A DNA stretch of 64,000 bases from Euglena gracilis (Eukaryota; Euglenida; Euglenophyceae; Euglenales). Location of the stretch: the NCBI GenBank assembly GCA_039621445.1, contig CP154956.1:66852257-66916256 (forward strand). The letters are read 5' to 3'. Shown here piece after piece: positions 1-10,744 of this stretch. The notes beneath the pieces were generated by a model. The model worked only from the letters and a program-made list of their open reading frames with translations. It was not told the DNA's origin and did not search any database. A program made the position numbers and the translations under genes. Every line of letters starts with the position of its first letter. The first letter of the stretch is position 1.

Positions 1-2018
1 GCGTTGTCCAGCATCCCTCTGGTGTGATTTGTCCGCTCTTCGTGTCCCAATCTCTTTGTCGAGGTTCAACACTCTCACCTTTCTCAAATTCACACCCATA
101 TTTTTAAACTTAAGAGTGGACACAGTTTTCTGGCAGAAAACGGTGCTCGTCCACGTGTATGGTGTCAAAAAGTGTCAAAAAACGTGTCCAAAACATGTTT
201 TTTTGACGCTGTACACATGGACTGAACACGGTTTTCCACGACGCTGTACATCGTGGACTGAACACGGTTTCAACAAAATCGCGTGTGTTTCCAAGTCGAT
301 AGGGGCAAAACCCTTTTGTTGCTCAACCGTTGGAGGGCCCCAAAATAACAAAATCCCTTGTGCCTACTGCAAAAGAGGGGGAGGATGCCGGTTCTGTCTT
401 GAGCCACGGCCAAGGAGATTCGGAAGCAATGTGCAAACGGTGCTGGGAAACGGAAGCGCACCCGAGTATTTCAAATGCATGTTTTGTTTGAAGAGTATTT
501 TGGTGTGGGTTTCTTGCTAGGTATAAGTACATGGCAGATCTTGTGGACAAGGTTTTCCTCTTGATTCGTGACGGTCAAGGGGCTGTTAGCAGGCAACTGT
601 TACTGACTTGCATGTCAACGTTGCCGCCAGAGTTGCAAAAGAACTTCATGCAATCCCTTGTGTTACCAAGTCATTTTTGCGTCAAATTCCTTTTGTTGCT
701 GAACCTATTTAGGTCAAATTGTTGGTTAGGACCCCTTAACACTCCCCCACTTAGAAAAATCTCGGGGAGATTTTCTACACACAAATTGTGGCAGAGCCCA
801 GATTTCAGCCTGAAAACGTGTTCAGGAGGAGGCCCCGAAGGGGGCCCCCTGAACACGTTTTCAGCCACAATTTGTTTAAAAACGTGTTCAGAGCCCGCCA
901 AATGCCTGCCCTGAAATTGTGGTCATGATTCACGCAAGGGGCCAAAAACGGGAAATGTGAAATTCGGACCCAAAAAACTAATGGAAAACGTGCCTGACCA
1001 CAGATGCATTAATGGAATTCCACGCCGCACGGTAAACCCCCCTCCCAAATAACCCCCCCCCCCCAACACACCCCCCCCCCCCCAAATAACACATCCCCCT
1101 CGGGGGCCGATTTCGAGCGCCCAAATAACACACACCCCTGTTTTCCTTTGGTTTTGCATGTAAAAATGGCACCCCCCCAAATAACACACCCCGCCTTGGG
1201 GCCCCAGTTCGGGTGCCCAAATAACACACCGGGGGGGGGGTGGTATTTGGGGGGGGGGTTACTCTATTTCCAACTCTGGGCCAATTTTCAACAAATTTGG
1301 ATATCCACCCTAGTGGTCCCCAAATGGCAAAATTCATTGTCCTGCATGGTTGAAACAGTCATACCAGGACCTTAGGGCCACTTTTGGGCACTTTTGGTGA
1401 CATTTTTAGGAATGAAAACCGGACGCTGGGTTTTGGACAAAACCGGCGTTCCTAACGCCGGGTTTTGGGGGTGTACCCCCCGCGACCCCCCCCCCCGCGA
1501 CCCCCCCGCGACCCCCCCGCGACCCACACATGGAGGGTTTCCGGATCCCAGCAGGTTCCAAAAATGACACCTTAATTAGGAATTGGCACCCAAATTAGGA
1601 ATCAAAATTGTCAAAAATGTGTGATAAATTCCTAATTGGATCTATTTTTAGATCCAAAAGTTCTAAAAATAGGTCACATCTGACGTTGTATGTGAGGTCA
1701 CACCGGTCACACGTGACCCATCAAAACTGTCACGTCCCCCCCGCGATCCCCCCGCGACCCCCCCGCGACCCCCCCCCGCGACTCATACACCCCCTTTAGG
1801 ACAAAACCGGCGTCCGGAAAACCCGTGGGGGGGGACGCCGGTTCTGTCCTGAACCCGGCGTCTCAAACGCCGGTTTAATGGAAAACGTGTCATTGCCACA
1901 AATGCCTTAATGGAAAACGTGCCTGAACACAGATGCCTTAATGGAAAACGTGTCATTGCCACAGATGCCCTCATGGAAAACGTGTCACCCCCCTTTTTTG
2001 TTTCTTTTTTTTTTGCAG
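1..2018. other. No supported gene; dispersed repeat phrases
   Basis: I see no coding exon here. The stretch holds pieces of dispersed repeats. The phrase at about 118-190 (cggttttctggcagaaaac variants) recurs at 5573-5636. The phrase at 296-361 recurs at 5301-5356. At 1020-1260 a word close to CAAATAACACACCCC is repeated several times next to long C runs. At 1480-1530 and 1738-1785 there are runs of CCCCCCGCGAC. A roughly 38-bp tandem repeat begins at 1877. Confidence 0.6.
1877..1990. repeat. ~38-bp tandem repeat (ATGGAAAACGTGTC type)
   Basis: About three units share the core AATGGAAAACGTGnC...CACAGATGCCTTA. The same unit is repeated about five times at 2890-3060 and once near 980-1015. Both arrays lie in putative introns or flanks of the first gene. 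Confidence 0.85.
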
Positions 2019-2374
2019 CCCTCCCAGTATGGCTAAACACACGGCAAACTTTGTGAATGGTATTTTGCCACCTCCCCCTAGTACGGAATTGTTCCTGGCT
2101 GCTCTCGTGGTATACCAGCAAGATGCCAAGAAGCCGAAGGTTGAACCCCTTCATGGCACCTTGCTGGCACAGGGCAACACAAAGAAAAAGTCCGGCTCCG
2201 TAGGTGCAGAGCTTGCTGGTGTTGCCAACTGTTTGGAGTTCGCCAAACTGTGTCAACATCGGCAAGCCTCTTATCCTGAGCTGGATGCTTTCTTTGTTGC
2301 CTGGACGGGATGGGAGCTGGAACCCAGCCTGTTGTTCGATGAGGCGAGCGTCATTGAACAATGTGTGGCTCAAC
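2019..2374 (+). CDS. Gene 1, exon a (unknown protein)
   Basis: A 118-codon open stretch follows a long pyrimidine tract and a TTGCAG acceptor. An ATG lies 10 bases inside at 2029, so it is either the first coding exon or an internal one. I place the end at the strong donor GTGAGC after ...CVAQ; the frame actually stays open to a stop at 2496, so a 155-residue intron-free ORF is the alternative. The protein has a proline cluster near its start, a Lys-rich patch (KKPK, TKKK) and Trp-rich helical-looking sequence. I do not recognise the family. A resemblance to the helical N-domain of tyrosine recombinases is weak. Splice phase (2 in, 1 out) matches the next predicted exon. Confidence 0.5.
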
Positions 2375-2589
2375 GTGAGCATCAGTCGGGAACTTTGTTC
2401 GTTTCAGGGAATTGTTCGGCAACCTCGTTTCATACATACGTGAATGCCGTCGCTCGGGCATTCCGCAAACGATCGAGGGAGTTGTTTTTTGTGTAAAGCG
2501 GGTCGTCTTCCGTCTTTTGTCTAACACTCCCTGTCGTATTGCTCAAAGGCAACCTCTGGCCGTTTCTTGCGTTGTAGAGTACCCCCCTA

Positions 2590-2850
2590 GACCTACCTAG
2601 TCTAGTCTACCCCCCCCTTTATGTGACCCCCCCCCTTTATTGAGCATTTGGGTCCGGGGAAAATTTTTTTCATGCGCCGAAGGCGCCGAAATTTTTTTTG
2701 CCCTCTTCCTAAATACATTTTTAACCCCCCCTCATTTGACCCCCCCCCCCCTTACTTGAGCATTTGGGGGGTCCGTTGGCCCGTGGGTGTGCTCAAATAG
2801 GGGGGGGTAGTCTAGTCTAGACCTACCTAATCTAGGGTAGAGGACCACCC
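2590..2850. mobile_element. Small inverted-end element (CTAGTCTAGTCTACCCC)
   Basis: The left end reads ctagtctagtctacccccc and the right end gggggtagtctagtctag, an inverted pair. Between them the word TTTGAnCCCCCC / TTGAGCATTTGGG is repeated. No clear target duplication is visible. It lies in the intron after exon a. Confidence 0.5.
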
Positions 2851-2889
2851 GGCCACTCAACCTGTCGCCGAATTTTCATGACAACGATT

Positions 2890-3060
2890 TTTTGATTGCC
2901 ACAGATGCCCTAATGGAAAACGTGCCTGACACAAGATGCGCTAATGGAAAACGTGTCATTGCCACAGATGCCTTAATGGAAAACGTGCCTGAACACAGAT
3001 GCCTTAATGGAAAACGTGTCATGCCACAAATGCCCTCATGGAAAACGTGTTCATGACCAC
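2890..3060. repeat. ~38-bp tandem repeat, second array
   Basis: About five units of the same repeat found at 1877-1990, alternating between a form with ACGTGTCATTGCCACAGATG and one with ACGTGCCTGAACACAGATG. Confidence 0.85.
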
Positions 3061-3183
3061 GAATTTCAGGGCAGGCATTTGGCGAGCTGAACACGTTTTT
3101 AATAACCAAAGTAGAAAGGAGGGGTCTGAACAAAAGAAACAAGTTCGGGGGGCACTTTCACCCGTGTTGTCTGTGTTGCACAG

Positions 3184-3206
3184 AGAGGGCTGGTACCAAT
3201 TTTCGG
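3184..3206 (+). CDS. Gene 1, exon b (23-nt microexon)
   Basis: Acceptor TTGCACAG, 23 nt, then the strong donor GTGCGT. It encodes R-A-G-T-N-F-R plus a split codon. Its phases (1 in, 0 out) join exon a to exon c without a stop. This is inferred from phase and splice sites alone; the alternative is that it is chance intron sequence. Confidence 0.35.
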
Positions 3207-3450
3207 GTGCGTTCCATGCCAATTTCGTCTTTTTGTACATACCTACCATGTCTCCCCCCCCGAGTTAGTCACCCCCCCCCCCTGGAAGGGAAAGTACAGC
3301 AACACATGCCAGCTGCTGCTGAGGGGTTGAGTACAACTCCCGAGCATCAATACACCAGCGTGCCCACCCAAAAAGCATTTGTCCAATGTGGCGTGCTGCA
3401 CCCATGAGCTGCGCATACCCCCATGTGATCTGTGAAACAATTTAGGGCAG

Positions 3451-3525
3451 CCATTCGTTCCCGACGGTAATTCTTTTTCTGGCACTAAGTCGGGTGGAGG
3501 AATTTCACCAGAGTCATGGCACAAA
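3451..3525 (+). CDS. Gene 1, exon c (carries left end of introner)
   Basis: Acceptor TTTAGGGCAG, then 25 codons starting PFVPDGNSFSG, Ser/Gly-rich. The last five codons derive from the TSD and the terminal repeat of the mobile element at 3511-4433, and the donor GTGGGG lies in that terminal repeat. Phase 0 in and out. The frame continues at 4409. Confidence 0.55.
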
Positions 3526-3534
3526 GTGGGGCCC

Positions 3535-3745
3535 CCTCCCCCGCCCCTCACCCTCACCCCCCCCTCACCCACCCCTCACCCACCCCTCACCCACCCCTCA
3601 CCCACCCCTCACCCACCCCTCACCCACCCCTCACCCACCCCTCACCCACCCCTCACCCACCCCTCACCCCTCACCCACCCCTCACCCCACCCCTCACCCC
3701 ACCCCTCACCCCACCCCTCACCCCCACCCCCCCCTCACCCACCAT
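3535..3745. repeat. CACCCACCCCT minisatellite
   Basis: About 20 near-identical units of ACCCACCCCTC inside the 3511-4433 element. A related, more degenerate array fills 4205-4400. The open frames over it (Pro/Thr/His-rich) are composition artefacts. Confidence 0.95.
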
Positions 3746-3814
3746 AGTCCCGGAAATGTGGGTGTTATTTCTTCTGATCGATCATTTTCTGTGCAAATCG
3801 CGGAACATATTCAA

Positions 3815-4207
3815 TTGTTCAAGTGCCCGGGGGGGGGCTCCCGCCCCCCCCGGACCCCCCCCGGCAAAAAAAATAACCTCATCCTTGTCTACCGGTCTTT
3901 TTTGTGGCCAAATCGCGCTCTGTGGTCAAATCGCGCGGCGTATGAAACTGCTCGATTGCCCGGGGGGGGGCTCCCGCCCCCCCCCCCGGACCCCCCCCCG
4001 GCAAAAAATAACCTCATCCTTGTCTACCGTTTTTTTTTTGTGGCCAAATCGCGCTCTGTGGTCAAATCGCGCGGCGTATGAAACTGCTCGATTGCCCGGG
4101 GGGGGGGTTCCCGCCCCCCCCCCGGACCCCCCCCGGCAAAAAAAATAACCTCATCCTTGTCTACCGGGCATTTTTGTGGCCAAATCGCGCTCTGTGGTCA
4201 AATCGCG
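3815..4207. repeat. Three ~130-bp tandem units
   Basis: Each unit runs through GATTGCCCGGGGGGG, a C/G inverted block, AAAATAACCTCATCCTTG, TCTACCG and GGCCAAATCGCGCTCTG. Copies start near 3815, 3947 and 4077. They lie inside the element at 3511-4433. Confidence 0.95.
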
Positions 4208-4408
4208 CCCACCCCACCCTCCCACCCCCAACCACTCACCCTCACCCCTCACCCACCCCTCACCCACCCTCACCCCACCCCCTCACCCCCCCCTCACCCC
4301 CCCCTCACCCCCCCACCCCCTCACCCCCCCTCACCCCCCCCCTCCCCCCCCTCCACCCCCTTTCACCCCCCCTCACCCCCCCCTCACCCACCCCTCACCC
4401 TGGGTGAG

Positions 4409-4529
4409 GGGGCCCCACTTTGTGCCATATGTGTTTCACCAAGCAAAGCGTCGGCTTCCTCGGATGGAGACTTCACCTTTTGGAGGGCATCCAAAAACTC
4501 CTTTACCGTGGCATCTAGCACTCACCGAG
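4409..4529 (+). CDS. Gene 1, exon d
   Basis: Begins after the AG of GGGTGAG inside the right terminal repeat of the 3511-4433 element. The first eleven codons come from the element and the duplication; then SPSKASASSDGD... follows for about 30 codons. Ends at donor GTTAGC. Phase 0 in, 1 out; exon e starts in phase 1. Confidence 0.6.
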
Positions 4530-4549
4530 GTTAGCCAGGCGCAACATAG

Positions 4550-4740
4550 CTACCATGCCCCCGCCCATAAAAGACCCCCCCCCCTGGGAGCCAAAATCCC
4601 AGGGGGGGGTCTTATATGGGGGGGGGGGGGTCGGTCCCGACCAAAGGGCCAGCTTTCGGCCAGCCAGGGGGGGGGGGCTTTATATGGGGGGCATGGTATA
4701 TGGGAGGGGTCCCTTCACCAAAGAGCTAACACTGACCCCA
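4550..4740. repeat. C/G-run block with ATATGGGG words
   Basis: Repeated TATATGGGGGG and CATAAAAGACCCCCC words, partly as inverted copies, in the intron between exons d and e. Not coding. Confidence 0.5.
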
Positions 4741-4809
4741 TGCATAGGGAAAGTGGAAGTGGAAGGTACCGATGGCAATCATTGGAGACGGTCAGACGCA
4801 GAAAAGACA

Positions 4810-4925
4810 ATGGCACCAAACTGGCCACAAGAATGTGGCCTCCAAACTGCACCAAACTGGCCCAAAACTGTTGCACCAAACTGCCACAAGATGTGGCACC
4901 AAACTGGCCCCAAGATATGGCCCCC
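4810..4925. repeat. ~20-bp tandem repeat CACCAAACTGGCC
   Basis: About six imperfect copies of GGCACCAAACTGGCCACAAGA. Intronic. Confidence 0.85.
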
Positions 4926-5801
4926 AAAAAGTCACATTTTTTTTTTGCACTTTGGAAAAACACAAAAACAAACCAAGCGAAAAACCCAACATCATGACAA
5001 ACTGTTTGTGAAATCTGTCGACAGACTGCGATTTTATTGTCGATCTCTTGTTGAAATCTTCACCACATTTCACTTAATTTCAATATCATGCCTTGGCTTG
5101 AACAATCTCTTCTACACCACTGACATCAATTCACACCAGCTCCACCTGTGTTGAAAAAACACAATTGTGCACCAAAGCAGGGTCAGGGTCATTCATGTCT
5201 TCATTCATGTCTCCATGGAGGTCAATCTCCTGGGACCAGGGACTTCTTCTCATTCGACGGAGGCATATCCTACCCAGTACAAAATGTCCGTATTTTGGGG
5301 CGCAAATCCCTTTTGTTGCTGAACTTTTGGAGGGCCCCAAAATAAAAAAATCCCTTGCATTTCCGAGTCATTTTGGGGGGCAAATTGTTCAATTTTTTTG
5401 GTGAAAAGACGGGATCACAAATCAAAATTGAAACCGGGTTTGTAGTCACGATGTACAGCGTCATGAGGAAAACCGTGTTCAAGTCCACGTGATTCGTGCA
5501 AAAAATTGCGGTTATAGTGAACACGTGTACAAAAATGGGGGAGCACGTTTTTTTTTGGACAAAAAACGTGTTCGGAACACGGTTTTCTGGCAGAAAACCG
5601 TGTTCGTCCACGTGTACGGTGCCAAAAAACGTGTTCACTTTTGGATGTTTTTTTTAAACTCCCCGCTTTCCCGCTTTCGTTCCTACCATGCCCCCCCCCC
5701 ACCCATGTAAAACCCGCCCCCATATTAGACCCCCCTCATCCTGGGAAAATTTTTTTCGGACCAAAAATACGAAAGGGAAGTACACCAATTCCTCTTCACA
5801 G

Positions 5802-5896
5802 CCATATCTATGCGCCAGTTGACGTTGGCTTTCAAGCCGCGGGCCAAAGTTCCACAAGGGGGGGAAGTGATTTTGGCAAGTGATGCAAATGAGGAG
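5802..5896 (+). CDS. Gene 1, exon e
   Basis: Acceptor CCTCTTCACAG, then 31 codons containing MRQLTLAFKPRAKVPQ and ending ASDANEE at GAG|GTCATT. Phase 1 in (matches exon d), 0 out. Codon choice looks coding. The same frame continues past the donor for 28 further codons to a stop, whereas a second coding-like frame starts 16 nt downstream. Confidence 0.5.
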
Positions 5897-5912
5897 GTCA
5901 TTTTAACTCCAG

Positions 5913-6092
5913 CCCCCGGTGGTGGTGGAACAAGATTCGTCATCCCGACGGACTCTCACCGCCGATGCCAAACTTGAAATCATCAAGCTGTGCAAGAAAA
6001 TTTGCCTTTTGTCTGGAACTGACTCATTCAGTACCGAGCAGCTCATTCAGAAAGACAGACCGTGGAACAGCACCCTGAAATTAAAGAGAGCG
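5913..6092 (+). CDS. Gene 1, exon f, after a 16-nt gap
   Basis: This frame reads through VEQDSSSRRTLTADAK, LEIIKLCKKICLLSG and on for 60 codons to a donor GTCAGC. It is shifted by one base relative to exon e. The 16 nt between them (5897-5912) begin GT, contain TTTTAAC and end CAG, so they could be a micro-intron. They could equally mark a frameshift or a sequencing indel. Phase 0 on both sides. Basic, helical-looking; family unknown. Confidence 0.45.
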
Positions 6093-6099
6093 GTCAGCT

Positions 6100-7930
6100 A
6101 TGCCGGGTTCAGGACAGAACCAGAACCGGCGTCCCCCCCTTTTCTTAAACCGGCTTTTTAGGGACGCCGGGTTTAAAACAAAACCGTGTTCACCCCCTTC
6201 GGGCCAGGGAGGACTTAGAAATACACATACCCTCACCCCCCCCATTTGGTAAATGGCCGGGCTCCTTCAGACCCCCAATTAGCCAATTTGGGGGGGGACA
6301 ATTAGGGGGGGGGCTTGAGGACCCCTACCCCCAAATTTTTTCCCTGTGCAAAATTTGTCGATTTTTTGAGCATAGTTGGATTGGTCATGACTTTTCCTTA
6401 TCCGGCGAATTTTAAAATTTTCGAAACGGACATTTTTGGAGATTTTCTGAGCTCTTTTTGCGGCCTTGCTGAAATTGGCCGGTCTTGTCCCGGAGGCCAG
6501 TTAGCCAATTAGGGGGGGGGGCAAATAGGGGGGGTGAGGGTATTTGTGTTCCCCTTCAGGCTTTCTTCAGCACAATGATGAGCGGTTCCCTCGCCGTTGT
6601 AGTTTGCAACGCTTTGCCCGCTAGCCCAACCAGTGCCCAATTTTTGGCAGGGTTGGGGCCGCCTTGGAGACAAAAAAATTCGAAAAATTATTTTTCCAAA
6701 TATTTGTCCGCAATCTTTTTAACTCGGGAAATATGTAGCATAGTTGGCCCATGCCGAGCCCCCCCCCCCCCCACGGGGAACCCCTCTGTGGTCTAAAACG
6801 AGTTTTTTTTCTTGGCCAAGAAGGGGGTGAAAACCGGTGTTTTTTTTTTTGGCTCTTCTTGGCAAATTATGGCTCAGCCAAATTTTACTGACATTTTTTC
6901 TCTTCGATTTTTTTTTGGATTTTCAATGGCATTTTTTTTTTTGCTTCAAAACTTCTCAAAATCAAAATTTTGAGAAAATGTCGAATTTTTGGAAGGTGTG
7001 AAAAAATGGGTTTTGAGGGGTTTTTGGGGGGACCTCCCATATGGTCCCCAAAATGGGTCAAAAATGTCACCCGGCGCAGAAGGCGCCGGAAAATTTTTTC
7101 AGGTCCGAAAATTGGTGCTCCCGGAATTACGGGAAGAGGTGGTGGGGGGCGGTCCTTAAGGGGGCGGTCCTTAACTGAAAAAGAATTCCCATCCCTTACG
7201 GACCGCCCTGACTGAAAATTGTGCATGGATTTCCGGGCAGGCGCCAAACCAGAACACAAATTTCACGGCAGGCGCCAAACCTGAACACAAATTTCAGGGC
7301 AGGCGCCGAGGCTGAACACGAATTTCAGTTTAGGCGCCAAAAATGAGCGCAAAACATAAAAAAATGTCGCGTGCGCGTGACGTGAAGCATGAACACAAAC
7401 ACGTCGCGTGCGCGGGGCAGGCTCTGAACACGAATTGTGCCCGAGGCCAGCGTTCAGCCTGAAAGCGGGTTCACGGGGCCGCCTTCGGCGGTCCCGTGGG
7501 TGAACCCGCTTTCAGCGAAAGCTGGGCTCGGGCACAATTTTTTAGTAGAAAGTTCACGGGGGTCCCGGACCCCCTCCCCTTCCCCCTCCTGCCTGACCCA
7601 ACGGTGAACTTCACTGGTAAAGTTCATCACATGAGCACTTTTTTTGGCCAAAAATGGCCAAAAATGACAGCCCCCGTGCCTACATTTTAAGAGCGGGATG
7701 GACAGTAAAAAGAATTTAAATATGCATAGCAGACAAGGTTTCTGGAAGTTTTTCAATAAGAAGATTTATAAAATTGAAGAAATTAATCATTTGCCTATTT
7801 CTCTCTCTTTTTCTCTAAATACAGCAAAAAAATAACAATAATCGGTTTTCTGGACCTTTTTTGGCCAATTCCACGTTTAGCCTTCCAATCGAGGGAAATT
7901 TGGGATTATCGAAGGTGTTCCCCCTGTGAC
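6100..7930. other. Intron, no coding signal
   Basis: Contains repeats with the phrase AAAACCGGCGTCC near 6120-6180 (also at 1800-1870) and AATTAGCCAATTTGGGGG words at 6270-6540. At 7200-7340 there are about four copies of a unit CAGGCGCCAAACCTGAACAC, which recur inverted at 8865-8975. Confidence 0.5.
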
Positions 7931-7933
7931 CAG

Positions 7934-8031
7934 GTCTCCTCACGGGAGGTTCTTGCCTCCGGATCCCACTCCCGCACCCCCTTTCCCCCAAAAGAAGAAA
8001 TGTGTGCGTTCTGTGCATACATCTTTCTAAG
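7934..8031 (+). CDS. Gene 1, exon g: first half of a PHD/RING-like zinc finger
   Basis: Acceptor CTGTGACCAG, then 32 codons: a Ser/Arg/Pro-rich stretch, KEE, and the first zinc-ligand pair C-A-F-C. The last 16 nt are the left terminal repeat of the element at 8016-8486, whose donor is GTTTTG. Phase 0 in, 2 out. Together with exon h this gives C-x2-C ... C-x2-C-x4-H-x2-C, the core of a PHD finger (a chromatin-reader fold) or a related cross-brace finger. Confidence 0.6.
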
Positions 8032-8486
8032 GTTTTGCGAACCCCCCCCGGGGGGGGGGGCGGCTGCAGCAGCCAGCCCCGATTTGGGCCCAGCCCAGCC
8101 GCAGCAGCACCCCCCCCCCGGGGGGGTTCCGCTAGCTACACTAGACAGCCCCTTTTTTGCGCGCCCAGCCCAAACTTTTTCGGCGCAACGCGCCGAAATT
8201 TTTTGAAAAACTGTGTTCAAAAGTGGTCAAAAATGGGGTTTGGGGGGCGTTTGGGGCATTTTTGGGGGGTTTCAGATGCAACATTTTTTCAAAACTGTGT
8301 TCTGCAGGTCATTTTTGGGCATTTTTCCGATTTCAGTCCAGCTCGCCTGGTTCGGGTCCAGCCGGGGCCCAGCCCCCCCCCCCCCCCGGGGGGGGGGGCG
8401 GGCTAGCCAGCCCAAATTTCTAGCCAGCCCAAATTTCTAGCCCTAGCCCAGCACCCCCCCCCCCGGGGTCCTTAAAGAGATGTATG
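8016..8486. mobile_element. Introner-like TIR element inside the zinc-finger exon, TSD GTTCTGTG
   Basis: Perfect 8-bp duplications GTTCTGTG at 8008-8015 and 8487-8494. Terminal repeats CATACATCTTTCTAAGG and CCTTAAAGAGATGTATG match at 15 of 17 positions. Deleting the element and one duplication rejoins the zinc-finger frame. A GT at 8032 and AG at 8476-8477, both within the terminal repeats, would splice it out in frame and leave 33 nt. A sequence-related block without a detectable duplication lies at 12355-12740. Confidence 0.9.
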
Positions 8487-8626
8487 GTTCTGTGGGGTGT
8501 CGATCCTCAAAAAACCATCCTGTGTAAAAATGAACAAGGTGGCTTGTGACCCCTGTGGCTTGTCCTACCACTTCCGTTGCCAGGATTTGAGGCGGCCACC
8601 AATATACGCTTCGTTCCTTTCCAAAA
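8478..8626 (+). CDS. Gene 1, exon h: second half of the zinc finger
   Basis: Begins after CTTAAAG in the right terminal repeat, phase 2. After the duplicated FCG it reads VSILKKPSCVKMNKV and then the ligand run C-D-P-C-x4-H-x2-C (ACDPCGLSYHFRCQDL). Its end is uncertain: donor GTTGCC at 8627 is used here, and the frame reaches a stop at 8651. The last Cys pair of a full PHD finger is not seen and would have to lie in another exon. Confidence 0.6.
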
Positions 8627-9082
8627 GTTGCCGTGGTCCAGAAAACCCATGAAGTGTATCCCTGACCACTCCTATATGCGCTGTTTTTTTTTTTTATTTT
8701 TGACCAAAAGGTCAGTCAAGGTTTCTTATATTTCCCACGACTTGCCTCACACGTTGAGGACCCATGGAACCAGCTGTCGTAGTCAATTAAATCACGTTTT
8801 TGTGCCGTGGAGATCCAATGACCTTTTCAAACTCGATATCCTACGCCGCATACCCCGGCGCCTGCCCTGAAATTCATGTTCAGGTTTGGCGCCTGCCCTG
8901 AAATCCGTGTTCAGGTTTGGCGCCTGCCTTGAAATCCATGTTCATGAACACGAATTTCAAGGCAGGCGCGGGGCAGGCTGAACACGGTTTTAAACGGTGA
9001 GTTTCACCTAGGGGGGAGGGGGGGGGGTCCAAAATTACGAATGTCACCGCCTGATCTCCCTTTCTTTCTTTCTTTCTTGCAG

Positions 9083-9145
9083 CTGCTACTTTAACAATGC
9101 AGGCGACGAGGCTGTTGCCTGCACAATTGCAACCTTATTGTGCAG
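9083..9145 (+). CDS. Gene 1, possible exon i
   Basis: A strong (TTTC)n tract and TTGCAG acceptor precede 63 nt ending at GTTTAG. In phase 1 (matching exon h) it reads ATLTMQATRLLPAQLQ...; in phase 2 it reads CYFNNAGDEAVACTIA. Both frames are open, so the frame is not settled. Confidence 0.35.
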
Positions 9146-10744
9146 GTTTAGTCTCTGCCTTCCCTTCTCAAGCAAGGCTTTGAGATAACTGCCTTGCAAA
9201 TGGCACGCTTGGGGTGTTGCATCGTTGGTACTGATGTTGTTTTGAAAACATGGGAGCTCAGTTTTTGATACCAGCGACATGATTTCAAAAGGACCAAGTT
9301 TATTTTGACTATGGTCAAGCTGTGAAGGTCTCAAGCTGTTGAAATTGATTTTTTGAACATTTATTTTTGCAAGGAGACAGGGGTTTCAACAAAAGAACAT
9401 GTTTTCGTCATATTTTTTTGGGTTGTTTTGAGGGTGGGTTTAAATATTTTTTTTTAAGGCTAAGGCAGCTGCAGTGGTGGCCAGTCTGGGGGGGGGGGTG
9501 CGGTAATTGTTGCAAATGAATTATAATCAAGGACGTTGTTTGAATCGGCCAATCTGGGGGTGGGGGTACGTATCCAATCGGGGGGGGGGGGGGCTTGAAT
9601 CGGCCAATCCGCAGGGGGGGCAAACTGAGAGGGTGGCATCAGTATTTCCCTTTTGTTCTTAATTTCTTGCTTTTTGGAACCAATTTCCTTTTCAATTCCA
9701 ACTTTCCCAAGATTCCAAAAGAAGTTTTTTGAATGATTGCAACCACTTCACTGTGAAAAAGAATCCGGTGAGAAAACTGCCAGAAAAGTCATTTGGGGGT
9801 GGCCATTTTCTGATCATTTGCTTTCATTTGTGAAAATTTCTCAAAATAATGCACATAATTACCAATCGTTGATCAATGAATTTTTCCACCTTGATATGTC
9901 GGCCAACAATTCGTTCATGGTCAACTCCGAAGCCTTGGTTTGTGTGCGACAACATTGCACGAGCAAGTGCTTTCGCCGTGAAATTCGCCAATGTTTCTCA
10001 AAGCCCAATATCGGTGCCCCTGTGGGGTTTTGCTTTTGAAATGTGCATAAATGTCTAAAAGATGGGATTGGGCTTTGCTGTGAAGGTTGCCAATGTGCAT
10101 GTTGTAAGCTGTGCTCATGTTGAGGGTCTTTAGCACAAAGATTGTTGTTTTTTTTATTTTTGTGTGTTTTTGTGTGTGTGTTTTTTTTATTATTGTTGTT
10201 TGTTTGTTTTTTTATTTTTTTATTATCATTCATTTATCTCTTGTTATTTGTTATATTTCCCATTCTTTCTGGGATTTCACCAGCTGAGCACCCCAGGTTT
10301 GCAACGAGCTTATCGTTAACCACGGATGCCACCCATTATTATCCCAATGAATTTCTTAGTAATTCTCCATGGGGCAGTTTGGGACAGGAGGGGGCATGAG
10401 GGGGGTTTCGGCAGGGGGGAATGCAAACACGTTTTTTTTGGTTTTTTTATGTTTTTTTTTTATTTGGTGAACATTTTATTTTTGTGTTTTTGTTGCATTG
10501 TTTGTTGCGTTTTTTTTTGTTTTTTTTTAACAGTAATTTTTGAATTTTTGCTGGAAATTTTTTAACCATGAAGAAATTCCTTGTTTTGGTTCCGATTTCC
10601 TCCTGAAACCCAAAAATTGTCGATTTTTTTTTATTTTTTTTTTTTTGCATTTTTGTCATACAAAATGCTTATTTTCATGCTAAACGATAAATTTTCCTCA
10701 GCTGAGCCGAATTTTTTTCTAAGTTCTCTCCAGCAGAAAGGCAA

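Larger units (their letters stand above)
3511..4433. mobile_element. Introner-like TIR element, TSD TTTCACCA
   Basis: Flanked by identical 8-bp direct repeats TTTCACCA (3503-3510 and 4434-4441). Inner terminal repeats are ATGGCACAAAGTGGGGCCCC (from 3516) and its reverse complement ending at 4428. Inside are two CACCCACCCCT-type minisatellites and three ~130-bp units. Removing the element and one duplication joins a Ser/Gly-rich reading frame without a stop. A GT (3526) ... AG (4407-4408) pair would splice out most of it and leave 48 nt in frame. The 8-bp duplication suits the hAT superfamily. No transposase is encoded. Confidence 0.85.

Noticed and set aside
3494-4407. Pro/His/Thr-rich frames of up to 273 codons over 3.5-5.0 kb
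   Set aside because: Open only because the CACCCACCCCT arrays lack stops in several frames; the real signal is the short exon on each side of the element.
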